A stretch of DNA of 64,000 nucleotides from Proteles cristata cristata (lineage: Eukaryota > Chordata > Mammalia > Carnivora > Hyaenidae): the NCBI GenBank assembly GCA_017311185.1, contig JAESUZ010000354.1, positions 620,001 through 684,000 of the forward strand, given 5' to 3'. Under the pieces are notes generated by a model, which saw nothing but the letters and a program-made list of their open reading frames with translations, had not been told where the DNA came from and did no database searches. The position numbers and the translations under genes were made by a program. This document shows, one piece after another, positions 44,255-55,079 of the stretch (positions within the stretch are counted from its first letter, which is position 1; each line of letters begins with the position of its first letter).

Positions 44255-47200
44255 CCTATGGATAGGTACCTCCTTCAAACACCTTTATATTAGAATAAAT
44301 TTCGAAACACCAACTGTTGTATATGGAACACATGTTTACCACCAGTCTAAGTCAAGATCACAGAACTCATAACAGGAGAAAAAACAATTTAATACAAAAA
44401 AAGACAAAGAAGAGGAGAAAAAGCAACAACCCTTAAATCTGGAGAACTGGAAAGCAGATGAAATTAGCCCCAGAAGAATGTTGGCAGTGGGGGAAATCCT
44501 GTCTCTTAAGAGAATTTATACTGCTGGCCCTCAAAGGGCCTCGGATTGAGGGGCAACAGATGCCCACGAACGATGCAGGTGAAGCCAAGCAAAGAACGGC
44601 TGAAAGTCCAAATATAACTCACTCAATCTCCCAAACCCCCTGGCCACCTCCACCACTCCACACTCCTCTACACTGTCACCCTGTCTCACTGCACAGTCAC
44701 CTGGAGCAGGAAGGACAATGTCTCCAGGCCAGCCCTCCCTCCAGGGCCCACATGTGTTCCCAGGATCCTCAACTGCAGTCTCTGCCCTACTCAACTCTGA
44801 GTCATCTTTCCATATAACTGATCTCGAATTTCTCTCAGCCGTATCCCCGGCACAGCAAACACCCCTGCACTATCCTGTACGACTTAACTGGAAATTGACT
44901 TTCTCTTACATGGCACCTTGGATGAGAAAGAATTTAATATCTTATCACACTTATATAATCAAATATTATGAAACTAAAGATCGGTTCTTAAACACTTTCT
45001 ATAATAATTTAGTGGGGCTTAGAGAAAAAGCAAAGTACCTATTTTCCAAGGGAGAACATCAATAGACAATATCGAAAACTAGAAAACAAATCAAGAATCA
45101 GCTGTTTAACCTTGCTTTTTGGAAACACGGGTAAAACTCAGAAAAAATATCCCTGAAACCTGGACTGGTTGACTCTGGGGAGTGGGAATTGAAATAAGAG
45201 GAGAGGAAGAAAGATCTGCTGACATTTACTGTGAATCTTGTAGAACTGTATATTTTTTAAAATTATTTATATTTAAGCTTGAAAATATAAAAACCAAGCA
45301 AAAATAAAATACCCACGCAGGAATCTGTTCCCCTTCTTAGTTGCCACCACCATATCCGGTTTTGCCTCTATAGCCTCTCCTCTCCAGAAATGTGCACCTC
45401 GTCTAGTCAGGGTGTCAAAATGATTAACTACAATACACACTTTAAGCAAGTCTGAGAAAATCCATATTTAAATACTATAAACTAGGAGATGACACATCAG
45501 TCTATAAAATCTCTCCCAAATGGATTCTTTCACACACAGATCCTCTAATGTATCTAAAATGATTCAATTGATTTTTAAATGTGATTTACATATAACTTAA
45601 CAGCAATATATTCATTGAACACAGAAAACCGGGGCTGTATTCAATCTGCAATTTCCACACTATCATACTGAGGATGACACAATTATATGAGATTACTACC
45701 TTAAGAAAACTTGAAACTGCTGCTGGGTAGATTTCAATCAAAATATCTACTTTGCAATTTTTTTTTTAAATGAAGCTATCAATCCATTATGAAATCGCTT
45801 AAAGCTTATAAGGTAAAATGAGTACTTTGTGAATGGTTTTCTCATGTTTAGAGTAGCTCTAAAACATAGATTCACAAGTATTATTACAAGTGTGATCAAC
45901 CCCACTGAGAATTGCTGTGAATAAATGGCTTTAGTAAAGCTAACTGTTAAAACCTAGCATTCACTGTCAACGTGTAGCTATCTGTTTTCTCTCCTATCTA
46001 CAAAGACTCTTCTCAGATAATGCTTTGTTTGATAACTTCCACCGCCCATATATTCGGGAGTTGTTTCAAACACTCAAACTTGTTTTTCACTAAATCACAG
46101 TGACTTTGGTCTCCTGTATTTGACACATCATAAGGTTTCAAATTACATCTTTTTCCACTGCTAAGGGACATGTCTAGAAGTTCCTTACATGCACTCACCA
46201 GATCTCCCATGTGTAGTTTCATAGATTCACGGAGAGGTAGAAAACTGTTGAAAGCTTTGGGCATATATAGATTTTGGACACCAAATTTCTACCATGAACT
46301 TGGCCTAAAATACACTCTTCTGCAGGCTCCAGTATACAGAAAGCTCTCAAGATGGTGTCTTAAAAATATTATTCTTTCCATACTTTTAAAAAGGTGAATC
46401 GTGTGACATTTATTCTAGTTTTGGGAAAATTATTTCCAGCCTCAGTGACTGAAATCATTGGAATGGCTAAAATAAAATTTTTCAGATAATGCCGGTGCAC
46501 ATTAGAATGATGTCACACTCGTTGTTGCCATAACATTGATGGCTCTCTTCAGATATGTACCAGTTTTAAATTACCCGCACATCAGTTAATGCTCAAAATT
46601 AAAAACGGACATATTTTTCAAGCTTTTTTTTTCTTAGAAAGCTTTACGCAAGTGTATGGAGTATACCCTGCTATAAGTGCAGGCTTTTAAAATCAATCTT
46701 ACACAGTGATAAAAATGAATATATCAATAATGAATTATACACCATCAACGCTGAAACCAGGCAATGGTTCCAAATTTCCATGATAAACTAGAAGGCACAG
46801 TCTCCATAAATGATCTCATTTGAGCTAAAATAAAATATCAAAATCTGCCAGTATCTCCCCTACCTGAGAGCGCAGAGTGCTGTAACCAGTATTTGAGGAA
46901 ATGCTGACATCTTTCAGGTCTGAGGTCCTGGTGAGAAATTAGCATAGAAGAGTCTAAGAAGGATAAGTCAGCTTGGAACAAAGTCACCCCTCCTATCAAC
47001 AGCACTGGAGGCCACAACACTCCTCAGGCAGAGAACACCGTCCAGAGAGAAGAATTGAAACTGTGGGCAAAGAGCTGCGAGAAAAGCTGACTGTGTCAGA
47101 ACAACGTGGCTGTCCCGTCCTCCCTTTTCACGCGGGAGGCCCGCTCCCCATGAAGCAGGAGCCCCCACGAAATTTCAAGAGGTGATAAAGTCAAGGACAA

Positions 47201-47617
47201 CCCAATGTCAGGAAAGGTAATAACAGAATCCCTCATTGCTGACAAACCAAATAATAGTAATTACAGGATAACACAGACTCCCAAAAGGCATGTGATCAAA
47301 TCCAGCTTCCATTCCTTGTTAAAACATGTTTTAAAACATTGAAATAGCAGATACTTCTGAAATACAAGCTCAATAATGATGAAAGAGCAGAAAAATCATA
47401 TTGGAAGAAAGATAAAAAATCAAGGATGAATAGAAGGTTTTAGCCAACTCAGAATAAGACAGTGAAGTAAGTGGCAAACATCTTTTTGAAGGCTTTTTTG
47501 GCAACATGTATCAAAAGCCTTAAAAAACAAAAGCGTTTTAATTTTTTAGTTTCAAAAGACATAGCTGTGTTATTTATATCAGTGTAGCAAGAGCAGTCAT
47601 TAATCACATAGGCTATT
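44255..47617. other. Long repeat-poor stretch, no firm gene
   Basis: About 3.4 kb with no SINE. 45150-45310 ends in an A-rich tail and may be an old LINE fragment ('gttgactctggggagtggga'). 45450-46700 is AT-rich and repeat-free. A minus-strand frame at 46013-46287 includes 'ESMKLHMGDL' followed by a possible donor 'gtgagt', but has only a weak acceptor. Confidence 0.4.
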
Positions 47618-47960
47618 TGATCTTATTTTGAGTATAGCTGACAAACAGTGTTACCTTAGTCTCAGGTACACAGCACAGTGATTTGACAACTTTTACACCC
47701 TTACAGTTTCTGTAGCATTGTTTGCAGTAGCAAAGATATAGAAGCACCCCAAGTGTCCATCAACAGACAAATGGATAAGCTAGAAGTAGTGTGGTGGAAT
47801 ATTATAAAGCCATTAAAAGGATGACAGTGTGCAATCTGAGACAACATTCGTAACCTTTTAGCCAATGGATTCCATGCATAGGACTTCACCTCTAAGATAA
47901 GCAACCAGATGTGAACAAATATGCCAGGGTTTATCACAGTGAGAAAGGTGAAACTAATAT
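47618..47960. mobile_element. LINE-1 fold-back fragment (inverted 5' part)
   Basis: 47618-47700 reads as the reverse complement of a carnivore-type L1 3' end ('gagtatagctgacaaacagt', 'gtctcaggtacacagcacag', 'tgatttgacaac'). 47705-47860 reads forward as the L1 ORF2 end ('gcagtagcaaagatatagaa', 'caccccaagtgtccatcaac'). The L1 3' end on one strand joined to internal sequence on the other is the pattern left by twin-priming inversion. The outer limits are uncertain. Confidence 0.7.
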
Positions 47961-47999
47961 AAACATAGGTCAAAAACAATTGGTAAAGAAATAGATTGG

Positions 48000-48052
48000 T
48001 ATTTATGTGTGTTATGTATGTGCATGTGTGTTATGTGTGTGTATGTATGCCA
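48000..48052. repeat. Interrupted (TG/TATG)n tract
   Basis: Alternating tgtg and tatg units over about 50 bases, just before a SINE. Confidence 0.8.
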
Positions 48053-48104
48053 TGTTCCAGTTATCTGTTAAAATACTATAGAGTCGTTAAAAATGCTACT
48101 CAAG

Positions 48105-48311
48105 GGGCACCTGGGTGGCTCAAGGTTGAGCATCTGACTCTTGATTTCGGCTCAGGTCATGATCTCACAGTTCATGGGATCAAGCCCCACACTGGCTTCT
48201 GCACTAACAGCACAGAGCCTATTTGGGAGTCTCTCTCTCCCTCTCTCTATCTGCCCCTCCCCTACACACACTCTCTCTTTTTCTCTCTTGCAAAAAAAAT
48301 AAATAAACATT
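48105..48311 (+). mobile_element. Older SINEC-type SINE (pre-felid form)
   Basis: Plus-strand SINE with flanking ttaaaaatgcta (about 48088 and 48312). Its 'gactcttgatttcggctcag' block is the longer form shared with dog-type carnivoran SINEs, unlike the shorter felid 'gactttcgct' or 'gacttcagct' forms. It is therefore probably older. Confidence 0.92.
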
Positions 48312-48371
48312 TTAAAAATGCTAACTGAACTACATAAAGATATGGGCAAATGACCGTTAGACTTTTTAGTA

Positions 48372-48448
48372 AAATAACCTAAATAACAGTATTATCTTTG
48401 TTATTTAGGTTATTTAAATCAAAACAGTATTAACTTTTGTTTTGATTT
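48372..48448. other. Two adjacent perfect hairpins with related loops
   Basis: Hairpin 1 has a perfect 17-bp stem, aaataacctaaataaca at 48372-48388 and its complement at 48399-48415, with a 10-nt loop. Hairpin 2 has a perfect 10-bp stem, aaatcaaaac at 48416-48425 and its complement at 48439-48448, with a 13-nt loop. The second starts where the first ends, and both share the core acagtatta.cttt. No known family was recognised. Confidence 0.9.
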
Positions 48449-50522
48449 TTTTAAAAAATCTATGTCCATTTACACACAGACATATACAGAACAATGTGCC
48501 TAAAATTTTAACAGTAAATGGTAAAATTAAATTACAAATGGTTTCTAATTTACTTATATGTTACTTCCCATCTTCATCTAAGTATTTCCCAATCTTTATC
48601 CAGAACAAACATGTATCCCTTATGAATTCTGAAGAAATAATAAACCTCAAGTGCTTTCAAAATGTCACTGAGAGGGTCTGTGCCGAGCCAGGGGGTCTCT
48701 GTTCAGAAAGAGACAGTCTGGTAAAGTCAACGATAAGGCTTCCTTCTCTAAGTGATATCAACGGAAACAGAGACGAAGACAGGAAGTTCTAAAGACTCTA
48801 TGCTTGTATGTCCTTGGTAGCCCAAGGAAGGAACAATAAGAACCTACACAAATACAAGAGAATGGCTAGATAAGCCCGTTACCAGCAGAGACAGACCTAG
48901 TCAGACAGCTGCTAAAAGACGTGGTTGTCACTCCAGTTTCAACAACTCCCCCCAAAACAGTGTGAAGGATGGCCTGACAGGCCACGCTGAGGCTTACCAT
49001 ACTGCCTAGCCGCTATTCTGCAGGGGCCAAGCCCACTCAGCAGGAACAAGAGCCGGGAAGGGCGGGGTCACCAGTGGTGTGCAGGATGTGCAGAGCAGTG
49101 TGAGAGTCTTCACAGACTCGTTCATCTGGACGCAGGCCTTGGGAGAATTTCAGCTGGAAGCTAAGTACAGGGGGCCCTAAAGAGAGATGCGGTGGGGTGT
49201 GTCCAGATGATTTCCCAACGATCGGAAAGCAAAGTCAAGTAAGCCCGTGCCAAAGGGCGCCATGAGCACACTGTGTGTCAGAAGGCTGGAGGTTATAGGC
49301 ATGCCCTGCTGGAAAAAGAAGATGCTTCCAGGAAACAAATCCCTCGGTGTGTAGAAAACAACGGAACTCCAGCCCTGGTGGAGACATACAAGAGAGTTCA
49401 CGTACATGTGAGAAGAAACCCAAGAAAGAGGTTTAAACAAGAGGTGGAAATCGTCCCCACATATCTCTTGCCTGGAAAATAGGTTACATTGTTCAGAAAG
49501 GCTGCTCAGAATTTTATGAAGATCTTAAGTAGTAAGACAAATTTACTGACTCAGGAAAAATGTATATACTTTAAAACTTCTTAAGTCTACTTTTTCGCTT
49601 CATCATGAGTTCTAAGAATAGAGTTCTAAGAATAAAATTCAAACTCTAGATAAAAGAATGGGGCAAAGAGGCTAATATGCTTTCAAACAATAAGTTATAT
49701 TTTCAAGTCATTTTTAAAAAATGAAATGACTATTTTTGCTCATTTACATACAATTATCAAAACCAAGTAACTCACCACTTGCAAAAGCCAGCTACACTTT
49801 TTCTACACATTCTTCCATCTGCTAAACGTTAAGGTCCTGATACATACGCATCTAATATCAGAGTGTTTTCTTCTATATAATGATCCACACTGACATTTAG
49901 CTAGCTAAGTCTTTGCTGGAAAGACTGTCCTGCTGGTCATAAGATGTGGAGCAAAAAGCCTGGTCCAGACCCACTAGGTTGCAGTAGCAGTGTCCATGCT
50001 TCTGCTGTGACAAGCAAAAATGCCCCCATTCCCATAAGGAGAACAAAACATCTACTGGTATTCTGACCACTTAATGGGAAAGTTGTAGCTATGGATACTG
50101 CGAACAGTTACTGGGTACTTTATAAACCCCAGTGACTTGCTTGGAAGTGAATTAAAAGATAATAACAATATGCTTTTTAGTTGTATACTGTGATTTAACC
50201 TAACTCAAGGAAATTTAAAATCTACCAGAGGGTGTGTTGAAGGGTGAATCTTTTATCATAAAAATAAGACCTTTTCAGAAATTTTACAGTGCTTGTCATT
50301 CTTTTGTGTGTCCATGGTTGGCAAGAGAAGAAAGAATATGCTAGAAGACAGACACAAACGACTCCATAATTAGTGGATTTAGATTATAAGGAGCATATGT
50401 ATATATTATCAAAGGATTCACCATTATATGCATATAAAAATGCTCTTGGAGAAAACATCAAGTATGAATAAAGGGAATCCTACTACAATTGCTTAGAGTA
50501 ACTATGGAAATGTGTTTAAATC
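48449..50522. other. Repeat-poor stretch, no gene seen
   Basis: About 2.1 kb. 48860-49270 is GC-richer than its surroundings. A short tandem duplication, gagttctaagaata, lies at 49605-49632. Open frames at 48442-48792 (plus) and 49177-49440 (minus) have no supporting features. Confidence 0.4.
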
Positions 50523-50691
50523 TTTTTTTTTTTTTTGGGGGGGGGGAACCTAGAGAGAGGGAGAGAGAATCTCAAACAGCCTCCATGCCCAGCACAGAGC
50601 TCAATGAGGTGTTGATCTTACAACCCTGAGATCATGATCTGAGCTGAAATCAAGTGTTGGATGCTCAACCAACTGAGCCACCAGGGAGCCC
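50523..50691 (-). mobile_element. Old, shortened carnivoran SINE
   Basis: Poly-T then poly-G (50525-50547) starts a minus-strand SINE of only about 170 bp. The middle and head remain ('gagatcatgatctgagctga', 'atcaagtgttggatgctcaa', 'ccaactgagccacc'). The 'aaatcaag' form marks the older carnivoran type. Flanks gaaatgtgtttaaatctt and gaaaatgtgcttgaatctt are a degraded duplication. Confidence 0.88.
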
Positions 50692-51164
50692 TGAAAATGT
50701 GCTTGAATCTTGGTTCTCTGATCTAATCTCTACCTAGATCCCTTTTTTCAAAAACTCTATTTTTTCAGCTTAACGTGAAGTTATGCACTTTAAACATCAC
50801 GCACCTTTTGGGATTTCTTGCATCATAAGGACAAATGGATACATTGATGTAGCAAGGTTGGGCCAGAACACATAGAACAGTGAGAAAGTGGGAAGCTGTG
50901 CAATAAAAATGTTATTTTTTTTAAACCTTTAAAAACCTAATTTACTTGTGTTTTTTTTTAATATTCTAAACATCCAATTTTTGCCTACCCAGGAACATTT
51001 AGCTTAGATAATTCATTATAATATTTTTATTTATTATTGTTAAATATTACTTACTCCAAGGAGCTTTTGGTTTCCCTAATATTTTAGTTACCTGAATTGT
51101 TTCTTTCTCTCCTCCTAAACCCTGAATTCTTATCTTCAATCCTGTTCTCTTCTTTTTCTTTTCT
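50692..51164. other. Unique AT-rich DNA, nothing identified
   Basis: T-rich and A/T-rich text. No repeat or exon recognised. Confidence 0.4.
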
Positions 51165-51388
51165 TTTTTTAAATTTTTTTTTAACACTTATTTATTGGTG
51201 AGAGACAGAGAGAGACAGAGCATGAGTAGAGGAGGGGCAGAGAAGGAGTAAGACACAGAATCCAAAGCAGGCTCCAGGCTCTGAGCTGTCAGCACAGAGC
51301 CTGACGCAGGGCTCGAACTCATGAACTGTGAGATTGTGACCTGAGCCAAAGTCGGATGCTCAGCTGACTGAACAACCCAGACATCCCT
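51165..51388 (-). mobile_element. SINEC-type SINE
   Basis: Minus-strand SINE with the tail at 51165-51195 and head near 51385 ('ctgaacaacccagacatccc'). The head is mutated. A short T/C-rich direct repeat (ctcttctttttc, attcttctttttc) flanks it. It forms an inverted pair with 51540-51750. Confidence 0.93.
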
Positions 51389-51539
51389 ATATTCTTCTTT
51401 TTCCACATTCTTCTCTCTCAGAAAACTTAGACACACTGACAGTAAAAGTATTAATCAAGTAATAATTTTTTTACAGAGTCCTTCCTAAGAGCTGGACCAG
51501 GAGCTGTGATGTACAAGACGGGAAAAGAACAAGATTCTG

Positions 51540-51750
51540 GGGTGCCTGGGTGGCTCAGTCGGTTAAGCATCCAAACTTCAGCTCAGGTTGTGATTTCATG
51601 GTTCGTGGGTTTGAGCCTCGCATAGGCTCTGTGCTGACAGCTCAGAGCCTGGAGCCTGCTTCGGATTCTATGTCTCCTTCTCTCTCTGCACCTCCCCCAC
51701 TTGTGCTTCCCCTCTCTCAAAAAGAAATAAAAAACATTAAAAAAAAAAAA
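51540..51750 (+). mobile_element. SINEC-type SINE
   Basis: Plus-strand SINE with a perfect 17-bp duplication, aaaagaacaagattctg, at 51523-51539 and 51751-51767. It is not of the young subgroup ('caaacttcagctcagg', 'gctgacagctcagagcc'). The A tail is about 17 bases. Confidence 0.97.
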
Positions 51751-51924
51751 AAAAGAACAAGATTCTGCCTATCTATGCCACCCAAGAATACAGGGCAGAT
51801 AGAGTCCACATAGTCAAGGAATGGTAGATAAGAGTACACGTAGAGCCTGAAAAAGCTCCCCCGACTTCTCCAGGTAGAACCAGCCACTGAGCACGAGCAC
51901 TCCAGTGATCAGGCAGCTCAGTAC

Positions 51925-52020
51925 AGCATGGGATTAGGACTATGGGCTCAGAGACTGACTGCCTGAATTAAGCTTCATTCCTCTGCTATGTGAGTGGCTT
52001 TGGACATGGAACTGTACTTA
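51925..52020 (-). mobile_element. MIR SINE fragment
   Basis: 'gactatgggctcagagactg', 'actgcctgaattaagcttca' and 'ttcctctgctatgtgagtgg' follow the reverse MIR head. Short and diverged. Confidence 0.55.
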
Positions 52021-52664
52021 GGGCCCGCCTCTCTTAGGTCAGCCCTATTAGACTGCTAGTCTATACCTGTGTGGGCCTACCTCAATCATAACAGCAACCC
52101 CATGGTGCAATCTGCTATGACATGGGAACATGAGTCATACCATGTTTAATAGATGTGTGCTGATGAATGAATAAGTAAGTGTTACTGGGAGGGGATTAAG
52201 ATCAGAGCACAGTAAACTAGGAAGTCAGGAGGATTTACACAAAGGAGATGGCCCATAAAATTGGGAAGACTGACATGTTTAGAAGGGAATAGGGAGAGCA
52301 TGTTAATGATGAGAATGGGGAACTGCAAAAAGAAGGGAAGAATCTATATAACTGGGGCCAGAGCTCTGGCTTTGCAGAAAGATCCATGTGAGAAAAACAT
52401 AGCCCTCTGGGCCACTGCACCTCTGCAGGGACCTCTATCCATAGTGAAGCACTCAGCTTGTCCAGGATCAGAAGACTTGGACAGTGCACATTCTACACAA
52501 CCATCCAAAGCAGCCCTGAGTTGGCTCCCTTAAGGGAAGCAGAGGATTTCATTTTTCAAGCAGGTGTCCAGGACCTGATTCTACTGAGTTAAACAATGCC
52601 ATAAGTAAATGCTCTCCTCACTACTCTAGAAAGCCGCTTTTACCTTTCTACCTCTAGACCTCAT
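52021..52664. other. Unique DNA, nothing identified
   Basis: Opposing open frames at 52235-52489 (minus) and 52261-52533 (plus) overlap almost completely and have no splice context. Confidence 0.4.
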
Positions 52665-52865
52665 GCTAACAGAGCAGAACAGCACACCATGGGGTGTAAA
52701 TCTTAGGCTTTGCTGACTTGTGACCTTGGGTAAGTGAAATTTAACCTCTCTGTGCTTCAGTTTCCCCATCTGGAAAATGGGGATGGTGACAGCTCACTGG
52801 CACCATGAGAAGCATGTTGAGTGAATCATGTGTGAGACCCTCAGCACAGCACCAGGCTCCATACA
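52665..52865 (-). mobile_element. MIR SINE
   Basis: Reverse MIR: 'gacttgtgaccttgggtaag', 'aacctctctgtgcttcagtt', 'tccccatctggaaaatgggg' and 'agcacagcaccaggctccat'. Confidence 0.85.
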
Positions 52866-53149
52866 GCATACACCTGGCCACAGGATGCCTATGTTTCCAA
52901 TGTGAAGCATCTGGAAAAGCTAGTTATTCAAAACGAAAATAGCTTTTTATGCCACTTGTGGGTGCGGGATTGTACATTCTCATACTTCAAATTACCTATT
53001 TTATTAAGTACGAAAATTAGGTTCTACTTTTCCAGCTAATAAAATAACCAATATTGGAACAGTCTTGAGAAGCAGAAACTAGAAGAAAGCATTTAGATTT
53101 CTTCTATGTTCATAATTACACAGACTCTTATCCTTGGAAGAACCCCAGC
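52866..53149. other. Unique AT-rich DNA
   Basis: No repeat or exon recognised between the two MIRs. Confidence 0.4.
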
Positions 53150-53255
53150 ATTGTCTTCCCAATCCACCAACAGAGAAATTGAGGCTCAGAGACACAGAAG
53201 GACCGGCTGAGGGCACAGAGACAGTGGTAGAGCTGACTGTGGCAGATCAGAGACT
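53150..53255 (+). mobile_element. MIR SINE fragment
   Basis: 'caacagagaaattgaggctc', 'agagacacagaaggaccggc' and 'tgagggcacagagacagtgg' follow the MIR central part. Confidence 0.65.
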
Positions 53256-53540
53256 AAAGGGCCTAGAGCTTCTACAAGGAGGCGTGACCCAGGAAAAGAA
53301 TTCAATGGTATGAACACAAAATTAGGGACAGCACGTTGGAAGAATCCTGTGCAAGCCAGAGGCCTTGAAGCTTTAAACTTTATTCACTGCAAGGCAGTTG
53401 CTCCTCCAGCTGAGGTCGGAATTAACTAATTGCATTTAAAGGCAATGCTGACGGAGTGTGGGGGGCTCTGTACTAAGCGCTGTGCTGGACTCCCATGCAA
53501 CCTCATGTTTTCCACTTCCCAAGATCATGTTAACAAACCT

Positions 53541-53770
53541 AGATATGACGGTCAGTTTTATGTGTCAGCCCGGCAGCGCCACAGTACTGTTATTTAATCA
53601 AGCACCAATCCGGGTATTGCTGTGAAGGTATTCAAGAGATGTGGTTCACTTCTCCAATCAGTGGACTGTAAGAGAAATCAGCCTAGATAATGTGGGGAGG
53701 CCTCATCCAATCAATGGGAAGCTTTAAGGGCAAAAACAAGCTTCCAAGGGTTGAAATTTTGCCTCAAAAG
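53541..53770 (+). mobile_element. Ancient interspersed repeat, left part, interrupted by L1
   Basis: 'cggtcagttttatgtgtcag', 'caatcagtggactgtaagag' and 'ggcctcatccaatcaatggg' match a common old mammalian repeat whose family name I could not fix. It continues after the L1 at about 54133-54260 ('cagacttcagatttgccagc', 'gtaagccaattccttaaaac'). Confidence 0.55.
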
Positions 53771-54132
53771 CATAACAACATGGATGGAGCTAGAGAGTAT
53801 AATGCTAAGTGAAATAAGTCCGTCAGAGAATGACAAATACCATATGACTTCACTCCTATGTGGAATCTAAGAAACAAAACAGATGGGCATGGGGGGGGAC
53901 AGGGGGAGGCAAACTGCACTGTGAAGCCAACTCTTAGCTACAGAGAACACACTGAGGGTTGCTGGAGGGAAGGCGAGTGGGGAGGGGTTAAATAGGTGAC
54001 GGGCATGAAGCAGGGCGCTTGTGAGGAGCACTGGGTGTTGTAGGTAAGTAATGAAGCACTAAATCCTACATGTGAAACTAATACTACACTGTTTAACTAA
54101 CGAGAATTTAAATAAAAACTTGGAAGGAAAAA
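53771..54132 (+). mobile_element. Carnivore-type LINE-1 3' end, nested in an older repeat
   Basis: Short plus-strand L1 starting near the ORF2 terminus ('aacatggatggagctagaga', 'gctaagtgaaataagtccgt') and ending in the 3'UTR and tail ('tgaaactaatactacactgt', 'gaatttaaataaaaacttgg'). It is more diverged than the 38 kb L1. It separates the two halves of the ancient repeat. Confidence 0.85.
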
Positions 54133-54260
54133 GAAATCCGTAACATAGGAAACCTGCCCAAGTTTCCAACCTGCTGTCTGATTTTCCAACCTGCTGATCC
54201 ACCTTACAGACTTCAGATTTGCCAGCCCCCCAACTATGTAAGCCAATTCCTTAAAACAAA
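54133..54260 (+). mobile_element. Ancient interspersed repeat, right part
   Basis: Continuation of 53541-53770 after the L1. Recognised by 'agatttgccagccccccaac' and 'taagccaattccttaaaaca'. Confidence 0.5.
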
Positions 54261-54967
54261 TCATACATACATGGGTGCATACACACCCACACATTTATAT
54301 ATGCATATATCCTTGTAGATTTTTAAATGTATGATTTACAAACGTATAAAAATACCTATGTACATATACACGTGTATCTATGTATCTCCTACTATTCCTA
54401 ATCCCCTGGAGAAGCCTGGCTGGTCGCTAGGCCTCCTCCTCTCCTCAGGGCTTGGGTATGGTCAGCTCTTAGCCAACTGTGCAGTACATGACAATACACA
54501 TCACGGCATAAGGCCAGGACCAAGCTCCAGGAAGAGACGCTGGCCCTCTGTTCCATGAGCAGGCATCTCTCCCCCTTTCCCATCACACGTACCCTCACGG
54601 GTAAGCCTACCCTTCTCCCCATTAAACCTTAGCCTCCCAATGCCAGGACGCTCTGTAGCATGTTGTGGTAAGGGGCCCGGTGGGAACAACTCTCAAACAG
54701 GACAATCCGGGGTTCTGCTCTGCACCCGCCCCAACTAATTCAGAAGTGACAGGCTCATCGAAAGGGCTGAATCCCACTGTGAGAGCAGTCTGTCCCATGT
54801 TGTTTCACAAGAGGTTGAGCCAACATCTAAGGATTTATGACATTTCACATAAAAATTTAGTTTCTCCAGTTTCCTTTGAAAATACTGGACTACTTGGAAG
54901 TCCCCCTGGGGACTGGGGTGGGGGGGGATGCGGCTGGCTACTGCTCCAGTTAGGAGTCAGAGCTCAC
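54261..54967. other. Unique DNA; degenerate CA/TA tract at start
   Basis: 54261-54390 is an irregular tacata/cacaca tract. The rest has no recognised repeat. A plus-strand frame at 54665-55099 (144 codons) lies antisense to the candidate exon and has no separate support. Confidence 0.4.
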
Positions 54968-55058
54968 CTGTCCATCCACATCTCCAATGAGGTCATCTTT
55001 GAATTGCACCAGCCTCCTTCTTTTATTGGAGTAATCCACTTGAATCCTATAATCCATC
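54968..55058 (-). CDS. Candidate internal exon, unrecognised product
   Basis: On the minus strand, a C-rich tract ('gcgcccccccc' ... 'aaag', AG at 55060-55059) precedes a 91-bp exon. It ends in 'gatggacag' and is followed at once by the strong donor 'gtgagc' (54967-54962). It gives one base completing a split codon plus 30 codons, ending in phase 0. The peptide begins MDYRIQVDY and contains a basic KRRRL run and an acidic 'KDDLIGDVDGQ' end. This composition looks coding, but I do not recognise the family. The acceptor tract is a low-complexity C run, which weakens the case. Confidence 0.35.
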
Positions 55059-55061
55059 CTT

Positions 55062-55079
55062 TGGGGGGGGGGGGCGCGG
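55062..55079. repeat. Poly-G tract
   Basis: About 12-13 G bases followed by cgcggg on the plus strand (C-rich on the minus strand). It overlaps the presumed pyrimidine tract of the candidate exon at 54968-55058. Confidence 0.95.
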
